From: Zychaea mexicana
Lineage: Eukaryota > Mucoromycota > Mucoromycetes > Mucorales > Lichtheimiaceae
Direction: 5' to 3'
NCBI RefSeq assembly: GCF_025766255.1
Contig: NW_026516717.1
Coordinates: forward strand, 1 to 64,000
Length of the DNA: 64,000 nucleotides
Shown: positions 1 to 9,702 of the stretch, one piece after another
How positions within the stretch are numbered: the stretch's first letter is position 1
Layout of the letters: each line of letters begins with the position of its first letter
Notes under the pieces: generated by a model
What the model was told of the DNA's origin: nothing
The model's input: the letters and a program-made list of their open reading frames with translations, nothing else
Database searches by the model: none
Translations under genes and position numbers: made by a program

Positions 1-775
1 GCGATTTATCCTGTTTGAATCCTTTGAATGACCTAGGTGCAATGGTAGTCACGGGGGCACTTGCGTAGAATACTGCAGTCTCATCCATATTGTAGATGTC
101 TCTTAGGGGATAATTTCTCAAGACTTCCTGGATTTCCAGCAGCTGAGCTTCTGCTAGTGTGACATTAGCAGAGCTTGCTTCACCACTAATTGTTTGCACC
201 TTCAACTTGTAGCAGTTTTGGAAGCGATTTTGCCAACCATTTGAGAACGTCAGTTCGTTGGACGGAATACTCAGTTTGGCTGCAAAATTTTCACCGGCTT
301 TTCTGATAATATCCCAATTGACTGGGATCTTCTCAAAAAATCTTTGCTCTATCCACGTATAGAGGGCATATTCCAATTCCTATTTATTCTTTATTAATTA
401 TATGGATAGCGAAGAAGTATTCGAATAATTTAGACCTACGGGAAACTTTGCACGCGACTTTTGTCTTTTACTACTGTCAACACCCTTCTCTTCATCTCGC
501 TTTCTTTTCATGATCATTCTCGAGATAGTTGTTTCGTTGGGAACATTTTCAAGCTTGTATTTTCCTTTAGCCCAGTCAAGCAATTGGCCATAAGTAATCT
601 TGTGATTTTTTTGCTCTTGAGTAATGTAATGTTGATATAAAGCGTCGTTTTGCTCGTCAGTAAGCTTTTGGTATTTCGCTTTTACTATAGTGGTGTGGAG
701 ATGTCGATAGTGCAGTATATAAACATCAAGAGTGAGACGACAGCCTTTTATATAAGAGTTGAGTTATAATAAGTA
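1..775 (-). pseudogene. Tigger/pogo-type transposase, 5' part
   Basis: Read on the minus strand, two segments match a Tc5/CENP-B-type transposase. The first (about 690-398) gives a helix-turn-helix region containing LLDWAKGKYKLENVPNETTI. The second (about 385-1) gives FSNGWQNRFQNCYKLKVQTI and then the start of a DDE_1 domain at NMDETAVFY, which carries the first catalytic Asp. The rest of the catalytic domain lies beyond the left edge. A stop at 398-400 separates the two parts, so either a short intron lies between them or the frame is broken. The matching terminal sequence at 875-947 puts this ORF at the 5' end of a mariner-superfamily Tigger/pogo element, which cuts and pastes at TA. The family call is firm; whether the gene is intact cannot be judged. 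Confidence 0.8.
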
Positions 776-874
776 GCCTCAGCACAGCACCGATATCTTT
801 TAATTGGTTTACTATCATTGACACTTAATTAACATAATAGACTCAGTCTGTGTAACATCTCATACTCATCCTCA

Positions 875-947
875 CTTTTTGTAGTTCCCCACTTTTTGCA
901 GTTTTTTCCACCAAAAACCGCTGCTGCAAAAAGCGGGGGACCACTGT
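875..947 (-). repeat. Terminal inverted repeat of the Tigger/pogo element
   Basis: On the minus strand the sequence starts CAGTGGTCCCCCGC directly after TATA, as expected for a pogo/Tigger end at a TA target. It contains its own inverted repeat: GCTTTTTGCAG near the outer end and CTGCAAAAAGTGGGG about 40 bases inward can form a stem. The partner terminus would lie left of position 1. Confidence 0.6.
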
Positions 948-962
948 ATATGTTTTTTATAT

Positions 963-1271
963 AGGGGGTTAATTTATAATCATATATATTTTTGAAAACT
1001 ATAAAATTTTTCTCAATCATTAGATTGTATAAATTTTTTATGTTTTCTTTTATTTATTTTAACTTTTTGTATTAAAAAACAAACATTTGTTTCACAAATA
1101 TTGTTTTTTTAAATAAACAAAAAAAAACAATAAAATCAAGTCCCTTGATTTTGTTTGTTTTTTAATACAAAAAGTTAAAATAAATAAAAGAAAACATAAA
1201 AAAATTTTACAATCTAATGATTGAGAAAATTTTATAGTTTTCAAAAATATATATGATTATGAATTAACCCT
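963..1271. repeat. Foldback (long palindromic) AT-rich element
   Basis: Two arms of about 120 bases (963-1085 and 1150-1271) are near-perfect reverse complements, differing by a few substitutions and indels, around a 60-base spacer. The outer ends read GGGGTTAATTYATAATC. No coding capacity is visible. It resembles a foldback MITE and begins only 15 bases beyond the Tigger end. Confidence 0.85.
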
Positions 1272-1372
1272 CAAGGTATAATGACTATTTACATATATAT
1301 ATATATATATAAAATACTGAGTATATACACTTATTAAACTCTCTTACTTTAGGTATTTGGAATGGTATTAAG

Positions 1373-1823
1373 ATGAATGTCTCTGCACGTCATCGCACTA
1401 GTGCTATGATGCCTTGGCATCTAGTTACTTATATTTGGCGTCGAAAAAATAGCCAGGACCTTTGGGGAAATCTATGCCGCTGCCTAAAGGAGGTCGAGCT
1501 ACAACCTGGACGCCATTTTAAGGGTAGTAAACAAGATACAGCAAAGACTAACCCTAGGTCTTTCCTTACAGAGGTTATTCTGGAGGCTGAAGATAAAGGG
1601 TCGAATGAGATCTTTGAGTCTTATAGTAGAGAGGATGATTACGAGTCAGAGGACCCCCATACTGATGAAGGTAAAGATTATCTACTTTATTATTCTTTAA
1701 TACCTAAGCTAATATTACTGATACTAACATCAAACTATGTTTATTTATAATATTATAGATGACAATGACTACCAGCCTGGTCCTAGTACAAAAAGAAGTA
1801 GAAAGGGAAAGGATAGACAGTAG
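1373..1823 (+). CDS. Unrecognised protein, two exons, probably transposon-derived
   Basis: Exon 1 (1373-1670) ends at a good donor (AAG|GTAAAG). Exon 2 starts at 1759 after TATTATAG and ends at a TAG at 1821-1823, keeping the frame, for about 120 residues. The N-terminal half has a basic, Trp-rich stretch (PWHLVTYIWRRKNSQDLWG). The C-terminal half is acidic (SREDDYESED) and ends in a basic KRSRKGKDR tail like a nuclear localisation signal. I do not recognise the family. The reading frame stays open upstream of the ATG to an acceptor-like CTTTAG at about 1353, so this may be the end of a longer gene. Its position among mobile elements suggests transposon cargo. Confidence 0.4.
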
Positions 1824-2021
1824 AAGAAATTTTGTACTTTATCTATAATATTTCCAGTTTTTTGAGTAATTCCTGTATCACCACCATTGCCTTTTATATA
1901 ATGCAATTTTTATCATCTGATAGCCCTGCGTCTGTAGTATTTACTGATATTTCTGTTACTGTGTAACGATCACTTGGTGCTGAGATACAAAAGAAAGTAG
2001 GTGTGCCGGGACTTCTTTCAT

Positions 2022-2790
2022 TCAACCCATTTTATTATAAAGTTTCATATTTAAAAACATGCTACCATCAGAACTATCTACACAGAATTCACTTTTTGAT
2101 ATAAAAATTATCATATCATTAATATCAGCTGCAAATTGTGTGCGTACACCATTCTTTTTAAATTTATATGAATATAAATGTGATCTATCTAAATCCGTAT
2201 CTGTATAATTAATTCGTGAATCATGACTATCTAAAATAAGTGTTACATATTTTAATAAATCTGGATTATATTTTCTTGCAGACAAAACATGTAATTTTAT
2301 ATTTGAAAACATATACATTAATGAATCATTTACTATTTTATTAATTCTTTTATTATTCTCTTCATTCATCCAAAATTTTTTATAAAATATATGAAATGTA
2401 CTTTGAGGTAAATATTTTTCAATTTCATCTCCAGAAATACCAGAAACTAAATGATAAATAAAAATAAGCCTTTTTCTAATTCAAAATAAGGAGCTGGATA
2501 CTCTTTATTTGTGTATAGTACAACTAAGAAAAAAAATACAGCTGTATAACCTAATTTTTTTAATAATATATCTTTAGTTTTTTCAATAAATTTAATATGT
2601 TTTATTTGTGTTCTATGTTTGAATTTATTATGCACAATAGGCCAATTCCATTCAAGAAATGTCCAATAATTAGTAATAATAGTATTTACTTCCTCTGTAA
2701 TTAATGTTGTATAATCTATTTGCTCCATTTTTTGTTTATATTATAAAATTCAATTTAGATATAAAAAATAAATAGTTCTTTAATAAAACA
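2022..2790 (-). pseudogene. Element A: truncated DDE transposase of the chromodomain family
   Basis: The minus-strand frames 2728-2447 and 2369-2022 are paralogous to the N-terminal and first catalytic parts of the element C transposase (13656-12446). Shared blocks include the WTFLEWNWPIVHNKFKHRTQ region, the EYPAPY block and a LILDSHDSRINY block with the first Asp. A one-base frameshift lies at about 2455, where the conserved HLVSGISG continues in another frame. Homology stops at KLYNKMG (about 2025), so the second Asp, the Glu and the chromodomain are missing. The AAAATTCAATTT motif at about 2741-2753 matches the terminal regions of elements B and C. Dead copy. Confidence 0.7.
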
Positions 2791-2915
2791 AATATTAATT
2801 TATAACCAACAAGGTAATGTAGTACCCACATATTAAAGCATTGCTGTGATACATTGTTCTTTCATTGGCATTTTTCCCTTCTTTCATCGTCTCCACTTGC
2901 TTTTTCGTAAACACA

Positions 2916-3550
2916 ATGCCTCCATCCACTGTTGACAATGACCACTTCGTGCTCCTTAGGCAGCTAGGAGCAGGAGCATGAGGCCAAGTGTATCTTGGTG
3001 AGTAACGAATAGATGCATAAATGATCAAAATTCTGAATAGTCACACTTAATTTTGTACTTGAAGCTGTGGACACCGTAGAGTCCAAGCTTGTCGCTGCCA
3101 AAGTGGAAGCTAAAGAGAAGAGCTTACTCTTGTACCGCGAGTATCGATGCTATGAAGATCCTGTTGTGAGGGGGACCTGCCAAGCACCCAAGCCATTATA
3201 CTTTGGTACTCAAGGCGACTATAACGCTCTAGTTATGGATTTGATGGGTCGTAAGTACACTACATGAGCGTCATAAACTGTAAAGAGAAAAAAAGACATA
3301 CGCTGAACAACAACTCCCTGCTTCTAGCCTCTCTTGAAAGTCTCTTTGAGATGTGCGACAAGTTGTTTTCCCTACAAACAGTTAGTATTTTGGGCTTGCA
3401 ATTGGTAAAGTATTGTAGACTATATTTATTTGATATGGGCAGTTCACAATTGAAATAGACGACTAATATGTTGGCATTGGAAATTTAGTTGCAGCGGCTG
3501 GAGTTCATTCATTCGAAGGGCATCCCATATCGCGACATAGAGAACATCTC
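2916..3550 (+). pseudogene. Casein-kinase-1-like gene, N-terminal half
   Basis: Read piecewise on the plus strand this is the N-lobe of a CK1-family Ser/Thr kinase. A start at 2916 leads into DNDHFVLLRQLGAGA and a glycine loop broken by TGA before GQVYLG. After an intron-like gap (GTGAGT at about 2998) come the VAAKVEAKEKSLLLYREYRCYE and LYFGTQGDYNALVMDLMG blocks (3067-3250). SLESLFEMCDKLFSLQTV (3322-3381) follows, then RLEFIHSKGIPYRDIE (about 3496-3543), where the catalytic-loop His-Arg-Asp reads Tyr-Arg-Asp. The next part of the kinase resumes at 4985, after element B. The stop codon and altered HRD motif show it is not functional. Confidence 0.75.
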
Positions 3551-3693
3551 ATAGTATAGTGATTACAAAATTATTGCACAATTTTCTTTATTTATAATAT
3601 TTTTACAAGTTCGGAGTTTTTAATCATGCATACTAAAATTTCTTATTTAATACAAAATTGAATTTTTATTAATTTATAAAAATTACTTTTAAA

Positions 3694-4125
3694 ATGGTTG
3701 CTCTCAATAATTATCTTCCCATCAATCATATACAATTATGCACAAATCTATGCAATGAGATGGATACTTTTATACAGGCTGAATTTGACTATTTTGATAA
3801 GAACAATATAATCACAAAATTACAAGAAAAAATCAATAAAAAAATAAAAGAATTGTTCTCATCATACCATTTTCTATATCTTTCTATATATAATGGCTTT
3901 TGTACTCATAAGTTTAAACGAGGAAAGAATAATAGGAAATTTTGTAGGAAAAAAATAACAGAAAAGGGTAATAAAAATAAATATGTTTGCAGAAAACATA
4001 ATCCAGATCATACTCATGAAAAGAGAAGGATAATTGAAGAAAAAGGTGAAAATATTATACAACAGATAGATATACAACAAGTAGATAATCTTATTATAAA
4101 TAAGAAAAAAAAAGAAAACCTATAA
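3694..4125 (+). CDS. Element B cargo: Cys/His-rich basic protein
   Basis: This intact 143-codon ORF points toward the transposase. The first 65 residues are probably helical (QEKINKKIKELFSSYHF). The middle has a spaced Cys/His pattern: C-x2-H before KFKRGKNN, then C, then C-x3-H and HTHEK, which could bind one zinc. A Cys-x-n-FKRGKxxGxxC pattern like this is familiar from short zinc-binding domains in large DNA viruses and protists; that link is inference. It shares no visible similarity with the cargo ORFs of element C, though it holds the same place in the element. Function unknown. Confidence 0.5.
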   Translation: MVALNNYLPINHIQLCTNLCNEMDTFIQAEFDYFDKNNIITKLQEKINKKIKELFSSYHFLYLSIYNGFCTHKFKRGKNNRKFCRKKITEKGNKNKYVCRKHNPDHTHEKRRIIEEKGENIIQQIDIQQVDNLIINKKKKENL

Positions 4126-4203
4126 AGATAACTATAGGCAATCCTTTCTTCCTTTGTTTTAATAATGTTTTACCTTAAGTATTTAATATTATATGTGAAG
4201 ATG

Positions 4204-4888
4204 ATGTTCTAAAACATATTCATTTAACAACTCCTTTTCATTAAATTTGTTAATATGCAACCAGCTATTATCTATTGATGGATAGTTTTTCTATTTTACA
4301 AAAAAGATACATTCATTATATTCGACTTTATGGTCAATTATGCTTTCTATTTCATATGTTTCATTTTCTATATTTCTAACTTTATTAATATCAACAAGTT
4401 TTTTCTTTCCTTTCCCTTTACCTCTTCTTTTCTTTTCATTAAATTTAGGAATATCGTCTTTACTACTATTATTATCTTCATTATCATTTTTACTGACTTC
4501 ATCATCAATATTCATATTATCATCTATATCAAAATTCAAAAATTGTTCTTGTAATTTAATCATTTCATCTTTTTTTAATGCAGCTTCACTTGAATTACTG
4601 ATAACGATATCAACTAATTTAGCTTCAAATGGAAATTCAAAATCATCTGATTCCCATAGCTTATGATGTGCTTGTGTATTTATATTAAACTTATCACAAA
4701 ACTTCTTTAATATTTTCAATATGTTTTATTTCTGTACGATGTTTATAATTATGATTTATAATAGGCCAATTATATTCTAGAAATTTACAATTATTTACAG
4801 TAATTTTATTAACTTCATTATTTATTTTTTGATTTAAATCTTGCTGGTCCATTATACGATTTATCTTTTTTATATATATAAAATTCAA
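4204..4888 (-). pseudogene. Element B transposase remnant with broken chromodomain
   Basis: The frame 4888-4694 matches the transposase N-terminus (FLEYNWPIINHNYKHRTEIKH). It then runs straight into the region after the catalytic domain (NINTQAHHKLWESDDFEFP), so about 1.1 kb with the DDE domain has been deleted. The frame 4719-4291 continues through an acidic and basic linker (KKRRGKGKGKKK) into a chromodomain starting YEIESIIDHKVEYNECIFFVK. A TAG at 4288-4290 then interrupts where element C has Trp. After the stop the same frame continues with chromodomain-like sequence (DNSWLHINKF) to about 4204. Both the deletion and the nonsense codon are visible directly. Confidence 0.75.
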
Positions 4889-4984
4889 TTTTATAAATAA
4901 TTAAAAGTAATTTGTAATCATGAGAAATTTTTGTAACTCTTAATTTTTATGAAATATTGCAACTAGGATACATACCCTCATTAA

Positions 4985-6029
4985 GCCGACAATACTGTCA
5001 TGGGGGTGGACGGTGATGAGAACAAGGTTTACCTTATTGATTTTGGGCTATCAAAAAGGTTTATGGTTAGTGGAAAACATGTTGCCTAGAGGGAAGGTCT
5101 TCAGTTTGTCAGTACGCCACTATTCTCAAGCATTGATGCCGACACTAGAGAGGGTAAGAAAGACGTTATAATTAAGGGTAACAGTAATATGTATCTGGGT
5201 AAATGTTTATACTCATAAATTGTATAACCTATTACCTAATATAGTAATTGTGCTTTAAATACATATCTATAAATAGATAACATTTGTGTAACCAATGAAT
5301 AAAAGTATTTTAGAATATAAAATTGTATATAAAAAACATATATTAATATTAGGAATGTATGTATATATGTATATAAATAATGTTATTCTAAGTCAAGTTG
5401 CAGCAACAATTTTTTACTGTTATTTGTTATCTATTTTGTTTCTACCACTGACAATCTCACTTATGTTGATATAGAACAATCGGTCCACAGTGACCTAGAG
5501 GCTTTAGGCTATGTCTTGTTGTATCTCACGACGAGAACGCTGCCATAGGATGGCTTGTCTGTAGAAAAGTTGATGAAGAAGAAGGAGCAACTCGGGGACG
5601 ATGTAAACACTATGTGCAAAGGTGCTCCTACTGCCCTTGCTGAGTACTTTGCATATCTGTTTGAGCTTGACTTTGGCCAAAGCCAGTGTACAGAAACCTT
5701 TCCTAGTATGTGGCACAGATGGCATCCAAGGATGAAAAAAATGAGCAATAGCACGAGTTTGAATGGCTAGTATGTTTCAACTTGTCTTTCAGTCTTATTT
5801 TGTTCTTATGTTCCATATTTGGAGCCGAACGTTTATGTAACAATCCACTCATTAACATTCTTATGATTTTTATTAGTCAAAGTCACAGTACGAAAGCACC
5901 CTGCAAAAGCTGGCTAACGTTCCCCCGCCTCCTTATGAGACAATCACAGCATCTGCACCGGCATCGGGACAATTAATATTAGAGAAAGAAATCAAAGAAA
6001 AACGTGTTTATATAGAATTAGTGGGGTAA
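4985..6029 (+). pseudogene. Casein-kinase-1-like gene, C-terminal half
   Basis: The kinase resumes after element B with KPDN, then VYLIDFGLSKRF (DFG motif, about 5030-5060). A TAG falls after GKHVA, where the family normally continues into a Tyr-Arg-Glu block. The C-lobe is at about 5485-5765: SDLEALGYVLLYL, then KLMKKKEQLGDDVNTMCKGA and EYFAYLFELDFGQ. A last open segment (about 5878-6029) reads LQKLANVPPPPYETI, a PPPPY motif, and ends in TAA at 6027-6029; it may be the original C-terminal exon. CK1 kinases phosphorylate Ser/Thr next to acidic or primed sites. This copy has stops in both halves. Confidence 0.75.
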
Positions 6030-6218
6030 TGGGTTTAACACGAAACAGTTATTTACATATCCTCCTCTAGAAGGAAAGAAAAGGATCTTATTCAGACATA
6101 TCTTTTTGAGGTGGATTCTATAAGTATCATTATTTAATGAGAAACTTAATGTCTTTATTTTTTATAAAAATAGTATTATTTAATTGATGCTATCTAATTT
6201 TATTAATTTTTTAAAAAA

Positions 6219-6860
6219 ATGTTTACAAAAATGTCTTTAAAAATTTTAGCGATCGCCCTATTCCCCCTTCGTATCCTGCGATTAACTTCAAACTTAGTTT
6301 GGGTTATATCTAGTTATTGGTTTAAAATACATATTTATGGATGTAATAGATTATTACAAACTTATTATTCTTTATTACAGAATAATATTCTATCCATTAT
6401 TAAGTTTATTAAATATAAGTATTACTATTCTACAGATAAGAATCATTTTAGATTTGCATCTGTATTTTTAATTCCTAATATTCTAGTTGATTCTATTCAT
6501 CTTCATTTTATAGAATTTATTCACTTCTTAAATGATAATCTTTCTAATATTTTTACAGGCTCTTTAGGTTTAGTATTACTAGGTTTATTAATTTATATAA
6601 GTTCTGCCCCTAATTCATCTAATACAAATCCTTCATCAAAAAATACTTTTAATGTTAATTTTGGAGATAGAGGTGCAGGGTCAAATAATCATCCATCAAA
6701 TAGTAACTCCAATAATAATAAACTAATTACTTCTCCTGGAGTTGCTGCAGGAATTATTTCTGGAACAACAATAACTGCTGCAGTTAAAATTGCAAAAACA
6801 AATCCTAGAAATAGATTGTTTTTAGGTGTTGTTAGTACTATTGGTGGTTTTGTTACTTAG
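6219..6860 (+). CDS. Hydrophobic protein of mitochondrial-plasmid type
   Basis: This is an uninterrupted 213-codon ORF; an ATG at 6231 is an equally good start. It has a hydrophobic N-terminus, a Tyr/Lys-rich patch (KFIKYKYYYSTDKNHF), a membrane segment (GSLGLVLLGLLIYISSA, about residues 115-131), a Ser/Asn/Pro linker and a Gly/Ala/Thr C-terminus (SPGVAAGIISGTTITAAVKI). Small ORFs with this type of Gly/Ala-rich tail occur on fungal mitochondrial linear plasmids; the match is one of style rather than a named family. It contains no TGA codons, so it does not reveal which genetic code it evolved under. Confidence 0.45.
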   Translation: MFTKMSLKILAIALFPLRILRLTSNLVWVISSYWFKIHIYGCNRLLQTYYSLLQNNILSIIKFIKYKYYYSTDKNHFRFASVFLIPNILVDSIHLHFIEFIHFLNDNLSNIFTGSLGLVLLGLLIYISSAPNSSNTNPSSKNTFNVNFGDRGAGSNNHPSNSNSNNNKLITSPGVAAGIISGTTITAAVKIAKTNPRNRLFLGVVSTIGGFVT

Positions 6861-7033
6861 TAGGCTCTTTAATAGTTTATTAATTTTTTAATTTTTAGTT
6901 TTTTTTGTATATCCAATTTTCAAGCTTTATTTTTAAATAATATATAATGATCAATATGATTAGGGGTGGTCAGAGAAAATCTTTGATTTTTGATGACGTG
7001 GGTAGCTGGTCATTGACACGGTAGTCGAAACCC

Positions 7034-7090
7034 TAGAATAACGGTAGTTATTCTAAACACTTGCCTACAAGTGCCTAATGAACAGTGTTC
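7034..7090. repeat. Cluster of three small hairpins
   Basis: TAGAATAAC-GGTA-GTTATTCTA (7034-7055) is a perfect 9-bp stem with a 4-base loop. CACTTG-CCTA-CAAGTG (7058-7073) is a perfect 6-bp stem, also with a 4-base loop. GAACA-G-TGTTC (7080-7090) is a third inverted repeat. They sit between convergent ORFs and resemble double-hairpin elements of fungal mitochondrial DNA, or terminator/processing hairpins. Confidence 0.7.
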
Positions 7091-7092
7091 TA

Positions 7093-7583
7093 TGGGGAAT
7101 ATTATAAACATTTTTATTATTATCAATCACTAAAGTTTTATCAATATTAATTAAGTAATTTTTACTAATATAATCTAAGATAAATTTGTGAGAATTATTA
7201 ATAAATTCATCATTACCATAAATTCTGTTAACACTTATTTTATCTATGTTTTAAAGAATATATACATCATTAGCATTTGTAGCAAAACAATCATGTACAG
7301 TTAAAATATTTATATTTTTTTCTCTAGATAAAATTTCTTTAATTAATAATGCTACATAACTTCCATCCATTGAATGTACAAAATTAGGAATAAATGCATT
7401 TACTTGTTTGATTTTATTAATTTGTTCTTTAATAGGACTTTTTACAAGAATTTTCTTAGTTTTACCTAAAACTTTAGTAGATAATGTTATAGATGTGGAT
7501 TTCACATATTTTTGACTAATTAATAATCCTGAAGGAGTAATCCAAATAATAGGAAGGTTTAAATTAAATATTAATAAAACCAT
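7093..7583 (-). pseudogene. Mitochondrial-plasmid-type RNA polymerase fragment
   Basis: The minus-strand frame from 7583 carries the C-terminal palm and fingers of a T7/mitochondrial-type single-subunit RNA polymerase. It contains KQVNAFIPNFVHSMDGSYVA (the conserved block around the Asn-His-Ser segment) and ILTVHDCFATNANDV (motif C, with the catalytic Asp in HDCF). A TAA at 7251-7253 follows VYIL. The same frame then stays open through RIYGNDEFINNSHKFILDYI to about 7095, as expected for the C-terminus. Mitochondrial plasmids encode such enzymes to transcribe themselves. The N-terminal two-thirds is missing and a stop lies in the C-terminus, so this is a dead fragment. Confidence 0.8.
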
Positions 7584-7590
7584 ATTATCT

Positions 7591-7729
7591 TATTGATAAA
7601 AATTGCTACTGCGGGAAAACAAAAAATGGAACGGACGCTGGCCTTATATCGCTGTACTGAGATCCCTCTTGAGACTCCCATCCAAAACGACCCTATTCTC
7701 CCACCCTGTCTTTTTTCTTCTTCTTCTTC

Positions 7730-7766
<37 letters not shown>

Positions 7767-8877
7767 GGTCAAGAATCTTTATCATTCTTACCATCTACAA
7801 CAACAGCTTCACCTGATAACACAAATAGCATTGCCTCGTCCTCCACTTCACCCAAAAAACAAAAGCAAGGCTGCATCCCTCAAACTTCAGACCTATGATC
7901 CATACCCCAAACAGTATATTCCGAACCTCATTCTAGCATAGCATCAAAGTGTAAAGTAGCACATTTTGTTTTAAAAAGAAATAACATAGCATTCTTCCTT
8001 CTGTATATATATATATATATAAGTATGTTTTTTTCATCATCAAAATATAATACATTGTTATATATCCTATATCGGCATAATCCACATCATATCTTTCATG
8101 TGCTATCGTCTTAATTATTATATATAACAGTTTCAGTTGTTTTATCTACACATGCTTCTGCATTATCAATTATAATATATATCGGCAGTTGCAAAGAAAA
8201 CCTTCAAGGTTACCTGTACATATTGCAGGGGACAGATATGAAATGGATTGGAAAACTCTAAGGGTTGCAATTCTCATGATTCACTTCTTCTAAGGATTCT
8301 TAATACCATTTCGTAAAAGACAGTAACCACTGCGCTACCATTCGTTATTACAAACTCGCTGATATGAATAGACGTTTTTAACAATATGATAGCGTCATGA
8401 TCAGACATATAAGAAAGAGGTACTGTAGAAGCAATGGCAATAAATATGTACACTCATAAGACGAGTCGGTTTTTTATTGTAATATAGCTTTTTGTTTTGT
8501 ATATTCCTATTTGTATCATAATCATCATATGCATTACATGCTCTTCATTTCTCATGCGCAACCACCTATTATGAAAGATGCTGATTTGCGGGTTAAGATA
8601 TCAGTAGATCTACTCGCTTTCGTTTTGATTAAAATGTCATGTGCTGTTTCTTAAAAAAAAAAAAAAAAAAGAGATAGAGCTAGAGCTAGAGCGAGAAAAG
8701 GAGCTGACAAGGAAGGAGGTGCGCGCATTTTTACGTACTTCCATTTTCGGCTATTGCAGGAAAAGCAGTCGCTCTGGCAGGAAAACCGGTCTCTTTTTTC
8801 TGAGTGCGTTCCTTGACTACTTACACTCACTAGTCATACAAACTCACTGACACCAATTTTTACGTACATCAACCTTT
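7591..8877. other. Non-coding stretch with microsatellites
   Basis: It holds a (TTC)n/(ATC)n run at 7710-7764 that generates poly-Ser and poly-His frames, a TA run at 8008-8021, and an A-tract at 8653-8670 followed by an AGCTAGAG repeat. The motif TTTTTACGTAC occurs at about 8730 and 8860. The open frames 7593-7898 and 7603-7941 depend on the triplet run. I see no supported gene. Confidence 0.5.
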
Positions 8878-8898
8878 ACGTACTATGTCCTACAACAT

Positions 8899-9451
8899 GA
8901 AATCTGAATTTACAAAATGGATCGACGGCGATGAGATTGAGCAGGTCACGTTAATTCGTAAAACGGACCAAATGTATGCGAGACCCACTGACATCGGCTG
9001 GCAGCTACATCAGCAAAATTAAAAGAAAACTAAAAGTGGTGTTAGCATCACGAAGGTTTGTCTCGGTGCCGTGCAATATGTAAAAGATGGTTGCGTACGA
9101 AAGAACCTTCAGTTAAAGCCAGCCAGCACCAAAGCGCTTATCAAGCTGCAGAAGTGTGTCAAGTGCGATACGGAGTTGCAACATATTCCCTGCAAGGTCC
9201 ATGTCCACTTCAAGTTCGTTGGCAGTGTGGGCAGTGTCGAACATTGCGGTGTGCATTCGCACAGTCGATATCAAGCAGTTCATATCAGCAAGAGCTCCGT
9301 CGCCAAACTTGCCGAGAGAGTTTTGCAATCGCCCCAGGAAAGACCCATGGCTCTTGTTGTTGGCACCAGCTCTCAAAGACCAATGAATCCACCCCAACCT
9401 GTATGCGAGATTGACAACGACTTACAGCATGCTAGTAGAGTAGTGTATTAG
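8899..9451 (+). pseudogene. MULE-type transposase, N-terminal half
   Basis: From ATG 8899 the frame reads KSEFTKWIDGDEIEQVTLIR and DIGWQLHQQN, meets a TAA at 9020-9022, and continues in the same frame through KKTKSGVSITKVCLGAVQYV. Then comes a Cys/His-rich zinc-binding region (KCVKCDTELQHIPCKVHVHF, with a later HCGVHSHSRYQ), as in the WRKY/GCM1-like DNA-binding domain of Mutator-like transposases. It ends near HASRVVY at 9451. Matching DDE-domain sequence starts again at about 13920, so element C seems to have split the gene. The internal stop shows it is dead. Confidence 0.6.
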
Positions 9452-9702
9452 GGGACCGGCCATGGTTATGATGATTTTAATGTGATCTAGTAACCCTAGA
9501 TGACTTATTAGCTAAGATATATCAGGATAGCCAAATTAATTTTTATTGAAATAATTCATGCATGAATGTCTTGGCATGATACATTTAAATTTTTGAAAAA
9601 AATAAAAATTGAATTTTTTTTTAATATAAAAATAACACCACAGAATATAAAGCAAAATATATTTGTTATATTTTTTATTTTTATTACTTCAACAATCGAC
9701 AT

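Larger units (their letters stand above)
3573..4965. mobile_element. Element B: internally deleted chromodomain-DDE transposon
   Basis: The outer about 120 bases at each end are imperfect inverted repeats. Inward from each side they read TTGCA, an AT-rich tract with TTTTTACAAG or GTTACAAAAA, then an AAAATTGAATTTT block. Inside are a plus-strand cargo ORF (3694-4125) and the minus-strand remains of the transposase (4888-4204). It lies between two halves of a CK1-like pseudogene and so inserted into that gene. The left flank ends TTA and the right flank starts CTA; a TWA target duplication, as in PIF/Harbinger elements, is possible but not proven. Confidence 0.7.
6190..7590. mobile_element. Insert resembling a mitochondrial linear plasmid
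   Basis: This 1.4-kb AT-rich block holds a hydrophobic ORF on the plus strand and a fragment of a phage-type single-subunit RNA polymerase on the minus strand, facing each other. That convergent layout is typical of invertron-like fungal mitochondrial plasmids. Three tight hairpins lie between them (7034-7090). The boundaries are guesses: base composition changes at about 6190 and 7590, and the kilobase to the right is GC-richer and unrelated. It is either a nuclear insertion of mitochondrial plasmid DNA or, less likely, an assembly chimera. Confidence 0.6.

Noticed and set aside
4330..4666. Plus-strand ORFs rich in Phe/Ile/Leu opposite the chromodomain frame
   Set aside because: They are the antisense of an Asp/Glu/Lys-rich coding region, which mimics membrane protein.
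7593..7941. Two overlapping ORFs with poly-Ser and poly-His runs
   Set aside because: They depend on a TTC/ATC microsatellite and have no domain or splice support.
8641..8850. Lys-rich ORF starting MLFLKKKKKKE
   Set aside because: It is created by an A-tract and an AGAG repeat; no conserved features.
9113..9397. Minus-strand ORF over the MULE N-terminal region
   Set aside because: The plus-strand frame carries the recognisable Cys/His domain and continues on both sides of the stop.
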